A DNA stretch of 64,000 nt. It comes from Azonexaceae bacterium (GTDB lineage Bacteria; Pseudomonadota; Gammaproteobacteria; Burkholderiales; Rhodocyclaceae). The stretch's first letter is position 1, and the number at the start of each line of letters is the position of its first letter. The stretch covers positions 513,764-577,763 of the forward strand of contig JAAXVL010000001.1 in assembly GCA_013335535.1 (NCBI GenBank). Direction: 5' to 3'. Shown here piece after piece: positions 7,852 to 16,697 of the stretch. The notes beneath the pieces are model-generated. The model did not search any database. It was not told where the DNA came from and worked only from the letters and a program-made list of their open reading frames with translations. Made by a program: the position numbers and the translations under genes.

Positions 7852-10800
7852 CTAGATCCTGACTTTATACCAGGCGGCATAGAGTGCCGGCAGGAAGAGC
7901 AGTGTCAGTGCGGTGGCGACGATCAGGCCTCCCATGATGGCAACGGCCATCGGTCCGAAGAAGTCGTTACGCGACAGCGGAATCATCGCCAATACTGCCG
8001 CCGCTGCGGTCAGTACGATTGGCCGGAAACGCCGCACCGTCGATTCGATAATCGCTTCATGGCGGGGTTTGCCGGCGGCCATGTCCTGCTCGATCTGGTC
8101 GACGAGAATAACCGAGTTGCGCATGATCATGCCGAACAGCGCGATGGTGCCGAGCAGCGCCATGAAGCCGAAAGGTTGCCGGAACACGAGCAGGAACAGC
8201 GCGATACCGATGATGCCGAGCGGTGCCGTCAACAACACCATGACGACGCGGGAAACGCTCTGCAGCTGGATCATCAGAATGGTGATCACGGCCAGTACGA
8301 AGAGCGGAATTCCAGCCATGACCGAGCCTGAACCCTTGGAGGATTCCTCGACCGAGCCGCCGGTGGCAATGCGATAGCCGTCGGGCAGGCTGGCCTGAAT
8401 GGCATCGATTTCGGGCTTGATGCGGTCGACGACGGTGGCCGGTTGAATCTTGCCGTACAGGTTGCCGCGGACCGTGATCGTCGGCAGGCGGTCGCGGCGC
8501 CAGATCAAGCCCGGTTCGAAGCCGTGCTTGAGGCGGCCGATCTGGCTCAATGGAACGCTCTTGCCGGCGCGGGTCGGGACCGACATATCTGGCAGCGATG
8601 AGAGGTGGCTGCGTTCCTCGCGATCGCCGCGCAGTACGACGTCGATGCTCTTTTCTCCTTCGCGGTAGCTGGTCACTATATAGCCGTTCAACGACATGTT
8701 GAGCAGTGCCGCAATATCCTGGCTAGAAACGCCGAGCAGGCGGGCCTTGTCTTGGTCGATTTCGATGTCGACCGATTTCGACAACTCGCTCCAGTCGGTA
8801 TTGACGTTGGACAGCTCGGGATTCTGGCGCATGAGCATCGCGACTCGGGCGGCAGCCTCGCGCAGGGTGGCGATGTCTTCGCCAGAAATGCGGTACTGCA
8901 CCGGGTAGCCGACCGGTGGGCCGTTTTCGATGCGGGCGATGTTGCCGCGGGCAGCGAAGCTGTCGTTGTCGAACAGTTTGATCAGTCGGCCGCGCAAGGC
9001 TTCCCGCGCCTGGACATCGCGCGTGACAATGACCACCTGGCCGACATTGCTGGCCGGCAACTGCTGGTCCAGTCCGAGGTAATAACGTGGGGCCCCGGAG
9101 CCGACATAGGTCATGTAGTGTTCGAACTGGTCGAACTCAGCTTTGTCCTTGTCCAGCCACTGTTCCAGGCGCTTGGTCTCGGTGTCGATGGCCGCAATCG
9201 ACGCGCCTTCGGGCAGGCGCAATTCGACATTGAGTTCAAGTCGGGTCGAGTTCGGGAAGAACTGTTTCTGCACCTTGATCATGCCGACGATGGATAGCCC
9301 AAACAAGATGATGGTGACGCCGATGACCAGCCAGCGTCGGCCGACGCACCAGCTGACCAGTTGACGGAAGCGGGTATAGAAAGGCGTGCCGTAGACGTCG
9401 TGCTCTTCGGCGTGCCCCGGGCCGTTGAGGCCCAGTTTGTCGAGAAGCCGAGCCAGGCGTGGCAGGTGTTTCTGTAGCCGGCTGGCTGGGAGAATCGCGT
9501 GCGGGTTTGGTAGCAGCTTGTAGCCGAGCCAGGGAATGGCGATAACGGCGGCCAGCCAGGAAATTAGCAGGGCGACGGCGTTGATCTGGAAGAAGGCAAA
9601 GGCATATTCGCCGGTCGATGACTTGGCCAGCGCAATCGGAATGAAGCCGGCGACGGTGACCAGCGTTCCTGACAGCATTGGCCCGGCTGTACTTGTGTAG
9701 GCAAAAGAGGCGGCGCGGGTACGTTCCCAGCCTTGTTCCATCTTCACCCACATCATCTCGACGGCGATGATCGCGTCGTCTACGAGCAAGCCCAGGGCCA
9801 GCACCAGTGCGCCGAGTGAAACCTTGTGCAGGCCGACGTTGAACAGATACATGGCGAGGAAGGTGGCGGCCAGAACGAGCGGGATGGAAATGGCGACGAC
9901 CAGGCCGGTACGAATGCCAAGACTGATGAAGGTGACGAGCAGCACGACGATTACCGCTTCGGCCAGCGCTTGGGTAAAGGCCTTGACCGAACGGGCAACG
10001 GCTTCTGGCTGGCTGGTCGCCACACCAATGTCGATGCCCACCGGCAAGGCTTCCTGCAGTTTGGCGATGCGGCTGTTCAGAGCTTTGCCGAGTTCGATGA
10101 TGTCGCCACCCTTGGCCATCGAGACGCCGATGGCGAGCGAAGGTTTTCCGCCGAAACGGACTTGCGTCGTCGGTGGGTCGATGGTGCCGCGCCGGATTTC
10201 GGCGATGTCGCCGAGCCGGAAACTGCGGCCGCCGGCCCGAATCAGCGTATCGGCGACGGCCTGTACGCTGTCGAAAGCGCCGCCGGGACGAATCTGGATG
10301 CGCTCGCTGCTTGTTTCGAAGAAACCGGTGCCGGCGACGGCGTTCTGCTGATTGATGGCCTGGATGATGGTCGCCTGGTCAATGCCCAGTGTGGCGAGCT
10401 TGGTATTGGAGAGCTCGACGTAAATCTTCTCGTCCTGAATGCCGAAGATTTCAACCTTGCCGACCTGCGGTACCCGCAACAATTCGTCGCGAATTCGCTC
10501 GGCCTGATCCTTGAGCTGCGGATAATCGAAACCTTCTGCGGTCAACGCGTAAATATTGCCAAAAACGTCGCCGAACTCGTCGTTGAAAAACGGTCCCTGG
10601 ACGCCTGTGGGCAAGGTATGGCGGATGTCGCCGATCTTTTTGCGTACCTGATAGAAAACCTCTGGCTGATTGGCCGGCGGTGTGCTGTCCTTGGCAAAGA
10701 ACATCACCGTCGATTCGCCGGGCCGGGAAAAGCTCGAAACACGGTCGATGTAAGGTGTTTCCTGCAGTTTTTTCTCGATCTTGTCGGTCAGTTGCTGCTC

Positions 10801-10989
10801 GACCTGGCGCGCTGTGGCGCCCGGCCAGAAGCTGCGGATGACCATGATCTTGAAGGTGAAAGGCGGATCTTCGGCCTGGCCGAGCCTGCCGTAGGCAAAG
10901 ACGCCCATCAGCGCGATGGCGAGCAGGAAGTAGCCGACCAGCGTGCGGTGATGCAGTGTCCAGTCGGACAGGTTGAAGCGGTGGCTCAT
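7852..10989 (-). CDS. RND efflux transporter permease (AcrB-like)
   Basis: Inner-membrane proton-driven pump subunit of the RND superfamily, 1045 residues, the usual length. Twelve transmembrane helices with two large periplasmic loops fit the hydrophobicity pattern. The TM4 proton-relay motif GLLVDDAIIAVE (Asp404, Asp405) is intact, and the porter-domain start PPFTFKIMVIRSFWPGATARQVEQ is typical. The gene follows its adaptor with a 3-base gap, so they form one transcript. No outer-membrane channel gene or local regulator is in the window, so it may share a TolC-like partner. The substrate cannot be predicted: it could be drugs, solvents or an endogenous metabolite. Confidence 0.95.
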   Translation of the reverse strand: MSHRFNLSDWTLHHRTLVGYFLLAIALMGVFAYGRLGQAEDPPFTFKIMVIRSFWPGATARQVEQQLTDKIEKKLQETPYIDRVSSFSRPGESTVMFFAKDSTPPANQPEVFYQVRKKIGDIRHTLPTGVQGPFFNDEFGDVFGNIYALTAEGFDYPQLKDQAERIRDELLRVPQVGKVEIFGIQDEKIYVELSNTKLATLGIDQATIIQAINQQNAVAGTGFFETSSERIQIRPGGAFDSVQAVADTLIRAGGRSFRLGDIAEIRRGTIDPPTTQVRFGGKPSLAIGVSMAKGGDIIELGKALNSRIAKLQEALPVGIDIGVATSQPEAVARSVKAFTQALAEAVIVVLLVTFISLGIRTGLVVAISIPLVLAATFLAMYLFNVGLHKVSLGALVLALGLLVDDAIIAVEMMWVKMEQGWERTRAASFAYTSTAGPMLSGTLVTVAGFIPIALAKSSTGEYAFAFFQINAVALLISWLAAVIAIPWLGYKLLPNPHAILPASRLQKHLPRLARLLDKLGLNGPGHAEEHDVYGTPFYTRFRQLVSWCVGRRWLVIGVTIILFGLSIVGMIKVQKQFFPNSTRLELNVELRLPEGASIAAIDTETKRLEQWLDKDKAEFDQFEHYMTYVGSGAPRYYLGLDQQLPASNVGQVVIVTRDVQAREALRGRLIKLFDNDSFAARGNIARIENGPPVGYPVQYRISGEDIATLREAAARVAMLMRQNPELSNVNTDWSELSKSVDIEIDQDKARLLGVSSQDIAALLNMSLNGYIVTSYREGEKSIDVVLRGDREERSHLSSLPDMSVPTRAGKSVPLSQIGRLKHGFEPGLIWRRDRLPTITVRGNLYGKIQPATVVDRIKPEIDAIQASLPDGYRIATGGSVEESSKGSGSVMAGIPLFVLAVITILMIQLQSVSRVVMVLLTAPLGIIGIALFLLVFRQPFGFMALLGTIALFGMIMRNSVILVDQIEQDMAAGKPRHEAIIESTVRRFRPIVLTAAAAVLAMIPLSRNDFFGPMAVAIMGGLIVATALTLLFLPALYAAWYKVRI

Positions 10990-10992
10990 GGC

Positions 10993-12081
10993 TTAGCGCT
11001 GCCGGTCCGGTGTCGTCGCCGGCTTGGCCTGAACTTCCTGACCATCGACCAGCTTGCCGGCGCCGCTGATGATGACCTGTTCGCCGGCCTCCAGTCCGCC
11101 GCTCAATTCAACGCCGTCTTCACGAAAGCGGACAGTCGTCACTTGGCGGGTGGCAACCTTACCGTCCTTGACGACGCGGACCAGTGGACCTTGCCCGGCA
11201 TCGATCACCGCACTCAGTGGAACGAGCAGCGTGCTCTCGGCGGTACTGTCGAGGGCGACGCGCGCCGTCATGCCCAAGCGAACCTCGGGCGGCGGATTGA
11301 GGATGCGGATGCGTGCGGCATAGGTGCGGGTTGCCGGGTCGGCGGCGGGTGACAGCTCACGCAGCTCGGCACGCAAAGCGATTTTCGGCTCGGCCCACAG
11401 GCTGACAACCAGGTTTTTGGCGGCTTTCAGTTCGGCCAGACGGCTCTCGGGAATGGCAATGGCCACTTCCTTTTCCTCCGGGCGGGCGATGCGCAGCACC
11501 GCCTGGCCAGCGCCGACGACCTGGCCGGCATCGGCGAGAACGGCAGTGACGATCGCTGGGAATTCGCTGCTCAGCGTGCCGTAGGTAGTTTGGTTGCCGC
11601 TGATTCGGCTCTGGGCGCGGGCCTGTTCTAGTCGGGCCTGGGCGCTGTTGTAGGCATTGTCCTTGGCGTCAAAAGCGGCCTGGCTGACGAATTTTTTGGC
11701 GACCAGGCCGGCATAGCGTTCGCGCTCGGTGCGGGCCGTGGTGTGCTCGCTTTCGGCAGCCACCAATTGGGCACGGGCAGCGGCGGCGGCCAGTTCGAGA
11801 TCGGCTGGATCAAGGCGGGCCAGCGGCTGACCCGCCTTGATTTCGGCGCCGGCATCGACCAGGCGGGCGGCGATCTTGCCGCCGACACGGAATGCGATAT
11901 CAACCTCATGTCGGGCGCGGATTTCGCCAGTATAGATACTGCCTGTCTGTGGTGCACTGGCCGCCGGCTGGACCAGCACGGATCGGGGGGGCGGTGGTGT
12001 TGTGTCGCCCGCCTGGCATCCGGCGAGGGCGGCTGTTGCTGCAATCAGTGAAGCGGCAACACGAGGAGCGATCTTCGTCAT
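10993..12081 (-). CDS. RND periplasmic adaptor (membrane-fusion protein), lipoprotein
   Basis: Periplasmic adaptor linking the RND permease to an outer-membrane channel, 362 residues. Seen: lipoprotein signal with lipobox LAGC (Cys about 22), split lipoyl/barrel-sandwich domain (IAARLVDAGAEIKAGQPLARLDP and VTAVLADAGQVVGAGQAVLRIA) around a coiled-coil hairpin (about residues 95-150), then beta-barrel and membrane-proximal domains. First gene of the two-gene operon. Upstream lies an imperfect palindrome of the TetR-operator type, shared with the divergent ntrB side. Confidence 0.93.
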   Translation of the reverse strand: MTKIAPRVAASLIAATAALAGCQAGDTTPPPPRSVLVQPAASAPQTGSIYTGEIRARHEVDIAFRVGGKIAARLVDAGAEIKAGQPLARLDPADLELAAAAARAQLVAAESEHTTARTERERYAGLVAKKFVSQAAFDAKDNAYNSAQARLEQARAQSRISGNQTTYGTLSSEFPAIVTAVLADAGQVVGAGQAVLRIARPEEKEVAIAIPESRLAELKAAKNLVVSLWAEPKIALRAELRELSPAADPATRTYAARIRILNPPPEVRLGMTARVALDSTAESTLLVPLSAVIDAGQGPLVRVVKDGKVATRQVTTVRFREDGVELSGGLEAGEQVIISGAGKLVDGQEVQAKPATTPDRQR

Positions 12082-12113
12082 ATAGGGGGTCCGGTGGCCA
12101 GTGTCCGGATGAT

Positions 12114-12131
12114 AATGAACGATCAGTCAGT
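12114..12131. promoter_or_regulatory. Imperfect palindrome, possible TetR-family operator
   Basis: AATGAACGATCAGTCAGT is symmetric at 12 of 18 positions around GATC, the layout of TetR-family operators before RND pump genes. It lies in the divergent gap, 33 bases upstream of the adaptor start. No TetR gene is nearby. Confidence 0.3.
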
Positions 12132-12180
12132 AACGCAAGTTATCATCAGCAGGGGGTGTCGAATAGCTACAATGGCGGGC

Positions 12181-13242
12181 ATGAACGTTACTCATTCTTC
12201 CTTTGCCGGCCTTGATCTGCTGGCTTCGGCTGTCCTCCTGCTGGATGACGCGCTGGCTATCCGCTATATCAACGCGGCAGGCGAAAACCTGCTCGCCGTG
12301 AGCAGCCGTGCGGTGATTGGACAGACGCTGGCGGCGGCGTGCACCTGCTCCGCAACCTTGCAGTCGGCCCTCGATAATGGTTTGAACAATAATTGGGGTT
12401 ATACCGGCCAGAATGTCGAGTTGAAGCGTAGCGACGGCGAAGTGCTCAACATCAATTGCACGGTGACGCCGCTGCGTCCGGAGATTGCGCCCGGCGTCCG
12501 CCTGCTGCTTGAATTGCAGCCGATCCAGCACCATCTGGCGGCGACCCGTGAGGAGCGCCTGATTGAGCAGCAGCAGGTCAGCCGCGAGCTGATCCGCAAC
12601 CTGGCCCATGAAATCAAGAATCCGCTCGGCGGCATTCGCGGTGCGGCGCAGTTGCTCGAGCACGAGTTGGCCAACCCGTCGCTCAAGGAATACACGCAGG
12701 TCATCATCAAGGAGGCGGATCGTCTGCAGGATCTCATGCAGCGCCTGCTGACGCCGCATCGGGCGATGTTGCCGACGACGGTCAATATCCACGAGATTCT
12801 GGAACGGGTACGCAGCCTGCTGACCGCTGAATTCCCCGGTTCGCTGAGCGTGCGTCGCGATTACGACACGAGCCTGCCCGAACTGGTCGGCGACCGCGAA
12901 CAGTTGATCCAGGCCGTTCTCAATATCGCCCGCAATGCCGCACAGGCGATGGGCGGCGAAGGAGAGATCATTCTGCGGACGCGCTCCCTGCGCCAGGTCA
13001 CGCTGGCCAAGAAGCGCTATCGCCTGGCCATGGAGATCAAGGTTATCGACAACGGCCCCGGCATCTCCGACGAAATCCGCGAACGCATGTTCTATCCGCT
13101 GGTTTCCGGGCGCGAAGGGGGGAGCGGACTGGGGCTGACCATCGCCCAGAATTTCATCCAGCATCACCACGGGACGATCAACTGCACCAGTCGGCCCGGC
13201 AATACGGTGTTCACGCTGAACCTGCCTGTCGAGCAGGCTTGA
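12181..13242 (+). CDS. ntrB: Nitrogen regulation sensor kinase NtrB
   Basis: Cytosolic histidine kinase/phosphatase that controls NtrC in response to PII (GlnB) and so to nitrogen status; 353 residues from the chosen start. An N-terminal PAS domain (LDLLASAVLLLDDALAIRYIN), the phosphoacceptor LAHEIKNPLGG with His143, and an HATPase domain (N-box NIARNAAQA, VIDNGPGI, GSGLGLTIA) are visible. ATG 12181 matches where family members begin; ATG 12172 and further upstream starts are possible. Followed by ntrC after 34 bases, hence co-transcribed. Confidence 0.95.
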   Translation: MNVTHSSFAGLDLLASAVLLLDDALAIRYINAAGENLLAVSSRAVIGQTLAAACTCSATLQSALDNGLNNNWGYTGQNVELKRSDGEVLNINCTVTPLRPEIAPGVRLLLELQPIQHHLAATREERLIEQQQVSRELIRNLAHEIKNPLGGIRGAAQLLEHELANPSLKEYTQVIIKEADRLQDLMQRLLTPHRAMLPTTVNIHEILERVRSLLTAEFPGSLSVRRDYDTSLPELVGDREQLIQAVLNIARNAAQAMGGEGEIILRTRSLRQVTLAKKRYRLAMEIKVIDNGPGISDEIRERMFYPLVSGREGGSGLGLTIAQNFIQHHHGTINCTSRPGNTVFTLNLPVEQA

Positions 13243-13276
13243 GTCTTGCTTCTCGTAAGGCCATTCTGAACACAAA

Positions 13277-14704
13277 ATGAGCCTACAAAATATGAAACCG
13301 GTATGGGTCGTAGACGACGATCGCTCCATTCGCTGGGTGCTGGAAAAAACCCTGTCCCGCGAAGGCATCCCCTTCAAGAGTTTTGCCTCGGCCAGTGAGG
13401 CCATTTCCCAGCTTGAACAGGGCATCGAACCGCCGCAGGTGCTGATGTCCGACATCCGCATGCCCGGCCAGTCGGGGCTGGAGCTGCTGCAGGAAGTAAA
13501 AACCCGTTTTCCCTCGGTGCCGGTCATCATCATGACCGCCTATTCCGATCTGGAAAGCGCGGTCGCGGCTTTCCAGGGGGGCGCCTTCGAATATCTGCCA
13601 AAACCGTTCGACGTCGATCAGGCTGTCGAACTGATTCGCCGCGCCATTGACGAATCGATGCACCAAAGCGGTGCAGCCGAGGAAGAAGGGCTGGTGCCCG
13701 AGATCCTCGGTCAGGCGCCTGCGATGCAGGAAGTCTTCCGTGCTATCGGTCGGTTGGCGCTGTCGCATGCGACGGTGCTCATCACCGGGGAGTCGGGTTC
13801 GGGCAAGGAGCTGGTGGCGCGCGCCCTGCATCGTCACAGCCCGCGCGCCGACAAACCGTTCATTGCCATCAACACGGCGGCGATTCCCAAGGATTTGCTC
13901 GAGTCGGAACTGTTCGGCCATGAGCGCGGCGCCTTTACCGGCGCCCAGGCCCAGCGGCGCGGTCGCTTCGAGCAGGCCGAGAGCGGTACCCTGTTTCTTG
14001 ACGAAATCGGCGACATGCCGGCCGAGTTGCAAACCCGCCTGCTGCGCGTGCTGTCGGACGGGCATTTCTACCGTGTCGGCGGACATTCACCGATCAAGGC
14101 CAACGTGCGGGTCATTGCGGCGACGCACCAGAATCTCGATACGCGGGTCAAGGACGGCCTGTTCCGCGAAGACCTTTTCCACCGACTGAACGTCATCCGC
14201 ATTCGCCTGCCGGCGCTGCGCGAACGACGTGAGGACATTCCGCTGCTGACCCGGCATTTCCTGCAGAAGAGTGCGCGCGAACTCGGTGTCGAAACCAAGC
14301 GCTTGACCGAAGCCGCCCTGAAATACATGAGCGGTCTCGATTTTCAAGGCAACGTTCGGCAGCTCGAAAACCTCTGCCACTGGCTGACCGTCATGGCGCC
14401 CGGGCAGCTGGTCGATGTCAGCGATTTGCCCGGTGAATTGCGCGAGGCGACGCCGGTGTCGCTGGCGACCGACTGGGAGGGCGCGCTGGAAGGCGAGGCC
14501 GACCGCTTGCTGGCGCGCGGCGTACCGGATATTCACGGGGTTCTGTCGCAGATATTCGAGCGCATCCTGATTTCGCGGGCGCTGGCTCATACCGGCGGGC
14601 GGCGCATCGAGGCGGCGCAGGCGCTGGGCATCGGCCGCAACACGATCACCCGCAAGATTGCCGAGCTCGGCATCGATGGCGGCAAGGAGCATCCAGCGGA
14701 GTAA
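13277..14704 (+). CDS. ntrC: Nitrogen regulation response regulator NtrC
   Basis: Sigma-54-dependent enhancer-binding activator, 475 residues. Receiver domain with phosphoacceptor Asp59 (LMSDIRMPG), AAA+ domain with Walker A GESGSGKE (171-178) and the sigma-54 contact loop GAFTGA (218-223), and a Fis-type helix-turn-helix at the C-terminus (EAAQALGIGRNTITRKI). All key residues are present. ATG 13292 (MKPVWVVDDD) is an alternative start. The predicted target with clear sites in this window is glnA at 5.6 kb. Confidence 0.97.
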   Translation: MSLQNMKPVWVVDDDRSIRWVLEKTLSREGIPFKSFASASEAISQLEQGIEPPQVLMSDIRMPGQSGLELLQEVKTRFPSVPVIIMTAYSDLESAVAAFQGGAFEYLPKPFDVDQAVELIRRAIDESMHQSGAAEEEGLVPEILGQAPAMQEVFRAIGRLALSHATVLITGESGSGKELVARALHRHSPRADKPFIAINTAAIPKDLLESELFGHERGAFTGAQAQRRGRFEQAESGTLFLDEIGDMPAELQTRLLRVLSDGHFYRVGGHSPIKANVRVIAATHQNLDTRVKDGLFREDLFHRLNVIRIRLPALRERREDIPLLTRHFLQKSARELGVETKRLTEAALKYMSGLDFQGNVRQLENLCHWLTVMAPGQLVDVSDLPGELREATPVSLATDWEGALEGEADRLLARGVPDIHGVLSQIFERILISRALAHTGGRRIEAAQALGIGRNTITRKIAELGIDGGKEHPAE

Positions 14705-14714
14705 AATCCGCGGC

Positions 14715-15506
14715 ATGACCCTGATCGATCCCGTTCTGCTGAAAGCGCGGCTGGCTAACCAAGCCGGCCGCTTTGACGTCGACGCGCTGGATGACTGTGA
14801 TTCGACGAGCAGCGAATTGATGCGTCGGGCCGAGCGCGGCGCTCCGTCTGGTTCGGTCGTCGTCGCCGATCGGCAAAGTGCCGGGCGGGGGCGGCGGGGA
14901 CGAAGCTGGCTGTCATCGCCGGAATCCAGCCTGACCTTTTCCCTGCTCTGGCGTTTTCCCGGCAATGCGGCCAGCCTGAGTGGCTTGTCGCTGGCGGTTG
15001 GTGTCGGCCTGGCGCAGGCCATGGAAAATCTGGGTGCCAGGGGCGTCTGCCTCAAATGGCCAAATGACGTGCTGCTGCGCTGCGGCAACGATTTTGCCAA
15101 ACTGGCTGGCATCCTGATTGAACTCTCGTCCGACCGCCGTGGCACGCAGGCGATTATCGGCATCGGCCTCAACCTGGCGCCACCAACCGGCGATCTGCCG
15201 CAGCCGGCCGCCGGTTTGAGCCAGGCCTGTTCTCGGCCGATAGATCGCCACGATGTCCTGGCCGCCATCCTCGGAGAGTTGGCGGCCGTACTCGACACTT
15301 TCACGGTGAACCGGTTTTTTGGGCTAAAAATGAAATGGCAGAGCTACCACGCCTGGCAGGATCATGCCGTGCAAATCCTGGGTGAAGGGGCTGCACCGAT
15401 TGTCGGGCGTTGTCTCGGCGTCGATGACGATGGAGCCCTGCTGCTTGAAACTGCGGCCGGAGTCGAACGCATCTTTTCGGGCGATGTCAGCCTGCGCCGC
15501 GCATGA
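14715..15506 (+). CDS. birA: Biotin-[acetyl-CoA-carboxylase] ligase BirA
   Basis: Attaches biotin to the carboxyl-carrier protein through biotinyl-AMP. 263 residues. The catalytic loop GRGRRGRSW (57-65) and the KWPNDVLL motif are intact, and the C-terminal SH3-like domain is present (GRCLGVDDDGALLLETAAGV). The protein begins directly with the ligase domain region and lacks the N-terminal helix-turn-helix of Escherichia coli BirA, so it should be an enzyme only and not a repressor. ATG 14715 lies 10 bases after ntrC. It overlaps coaX by 4 bases (ATGA), indicating translational coupling. Confidence 0.95.
   Translation: MTLIDPVLLKARLANQAGRFDVDALDDCDSTSSELMRRAERGAPSGSVVVADRQSAGRGRRGRSWLSSPESSLTFSLLWRFPGNAASLSGLSLAVGVGLAQAMENLGARGVCLKWPNDVLLRCGNDFAKLAGILIELSSDRRGTQAIIGIGLNLAPPTGDLPQPAAGLSQACSRPIDRHDVLAAILGELAAVLDTFTVNRFFGLKMKWQSYHAWQDHAVQILGEGAAPIVGRCLGVDDDGALLLETAAGVERIFSGDVSLRRA
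15303..15339 (+). repeat. Degenerate repeat-like segment inside birA
   Basis: ACGGTGAACCGGTTTTTTGG followed by GCTAAAAATGAAATGGC resembles the 3899-3937 repeat including its outer AAATGG, but with T for A in the central run. It codes TVNRFFGLKMKW within BirA. May be a diverged copy or coincidence. Confidence 0.35.
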
Positions 15507-16219
15507 TCGTCTGCATCGACAGCGGCAATAGCCGCATCAAATGGGGTGTGCATGATGGCGCGCAGTGGCTTGCCCAGGGTGCCGTTGCGCATGCTGATGT
15601 CGAGCAGTTGCGGCAACTGCTCAGCGGCTGGCCGCAACCAGAAAAGGTCATACTGGCCAACGTGGCTGGCGCCGAGGCTGGCACGCGAATTCGCGATCAG
15701 CTTGCGCCTTGGTTGCCGGTGTTCCTTGAAGCGCGTTCGGAAGCCGCGCGTTGCGGTGTCACCAACCTTTATTGCCAGCCCGGCCAGCTTGGCGTCGACC
15801 GCTGGTGTGCGCTGCTCGGTGCCCGCGGTCTGAGCCGGACGGCGGCCATCGTCGTCATGGCGGGGACGGCGACGACCATCGATACCCTCGACGCCGACGG
15901 CAATTTTCTCGGCGGCATGATCCTTCCCGGCGGCGAACTCATGCGGCGCGCCCTGGCTGCCGACACGGCTGCGCTGCCGTTTGCCGAAGGACGCCATACG
16001 GACTATCCGCGTTGCACGGACGATGCCATCGTCACCGGCACTATCGAGGCGCAAGTCGGGGCCATTGAGCGCGCCTGGCGGCGGCTCGGCAATATCGACA
16101 AGGTCTGCCTGCTGTCCGGCGGCAACGCGGCCAGTCTCGCTCCGCACCTGAGCATACGCTGGCGCTCGGTGGGCAATCTGCCGATGGAAGGTTTGCTCCG
16201 ACTGGCGCTTGAGGCTTGA
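15503..16219 (+). CDS. coaX: Type III pantothenate kinase
   Basis: First step of coenzyme A synthesis, ATP-dependent phosphorylation of pantothenate, in the cytosol. 238 residues, normal for type III kinases. Seen: phosphate-binding DSGNSRIKWG at the N-terminus, central GQLGVDRW, and the GTATTIDTLD motif of the ASKHA fold. It overlaps birA, an arrangement common in betaproteobacteria. Another CoA gene, coaD, lies at 59.4 kb. Confidence 0.96.
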   Translation: MIVCIDSGNSRIKWGVHDGAQWLAQGAVAHADVEQLRQLLSGWPQPEKVILANVAGAEAGTRIRDQLAPWLPVFLEARSEAARCGVTNLYCQPGQLGVDRWCALLGARGLSRTAAIVVMAGTATTIDTLDADGNFLGGMILPGGELMRRALAADTAALPFAEGRHTDYPRCTDDAIVTGTIEAQVGAIERAWRRLGNIDKVCLLSGGNAASLAPHLSIRWRSVGNLPMEGLLRLALEA

Positions 16220-16276
16220 ACAAACGGTGGCGAGCGGTGACAATCCTTTGTCATTGCGCCACCCCCGGGAGTTTCC

Positions 16277-16678
16277 ATGTTCGATCCGGTCATCAGCAGC
16301 CTGCCGGCCTTTGCCGGTTATTTCGCCACGGCCGTCGCCCTGCTCGCCGTCTTTCTCGTGCTCTACGTCTTCGTCACGCCCTACAACGAGCTGGCGCTGA
16401 TCCGCGAAGGCAACACGGCGGCGGCTATCAGTTTGGCCGGTGCCATCATCGGCTATGCCCTGCCAATCGCTGTTTCGGTGGCCGCCAGTCACAATATTTA
16501 CGTCATGATCGGCTGGGGCGTCGTTGCCTGCGTTGTCCAGCTCATGGCCTATGTCGTGGCCCGCTTCGCCCTGCCGCAGATCAATCTGAACATTCCGCAG
16601 GGCAAGGTCGCCTCCGGGATCTTTCTCGCTTCGCTTTCGCTCGGCATCGGCATTCTCAACGCCGGCTGCATCGCCTGA
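16277..16678 (+). CDS. DUF350 membrane protein (YjfL-like)
   Basis: Integral inner-membrane protein of 133 residues with four hydrophobic segments (about 12-33, 53-72, 79-99, 111-130). The middle section LIREGNTAAAISLAGAIIGYALP is the DUF350 signature, which is usually repeated in pairs of helices. The start has GGGAG upstream. First gene of a four-gene module with SPFH, DUF4178 and a 47-residue protein. DUF350 genes often sit beside PspA/SPFH-type envelope-stress genes and spermidine synthase-like genes; the function is not established. Confidence 0.88.
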   Translation: MFDPVISSLPAFAGYFATAVALLAVFLVLYVFVTPYNELALIREGNTAAAISLAGAIIGYALPIAVSVAASHNIYVMIGWGVVACVVQLMAYVVARFALPQINLNIPQGKVASGIFLASLSLGIGILNAGCIA

Positions 16679-16697
16679 CCATTCAAGGAGAAAACTC

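Noticed and set aside
9826..11352. 508-codon plus-strand frame across the RND permease and adaptor genes
   Set aside because: It crosses the boundary of two clear genes on the opposite strand and shows the amino-acid composition of an antisense frame. The minus-strand proteins have all family motifs.
12127..13533. 468-codon minus-strand frame over ntrB
   Set aside because: Antisense to a complete NtrB with all kinase motifs; no support as a gene.
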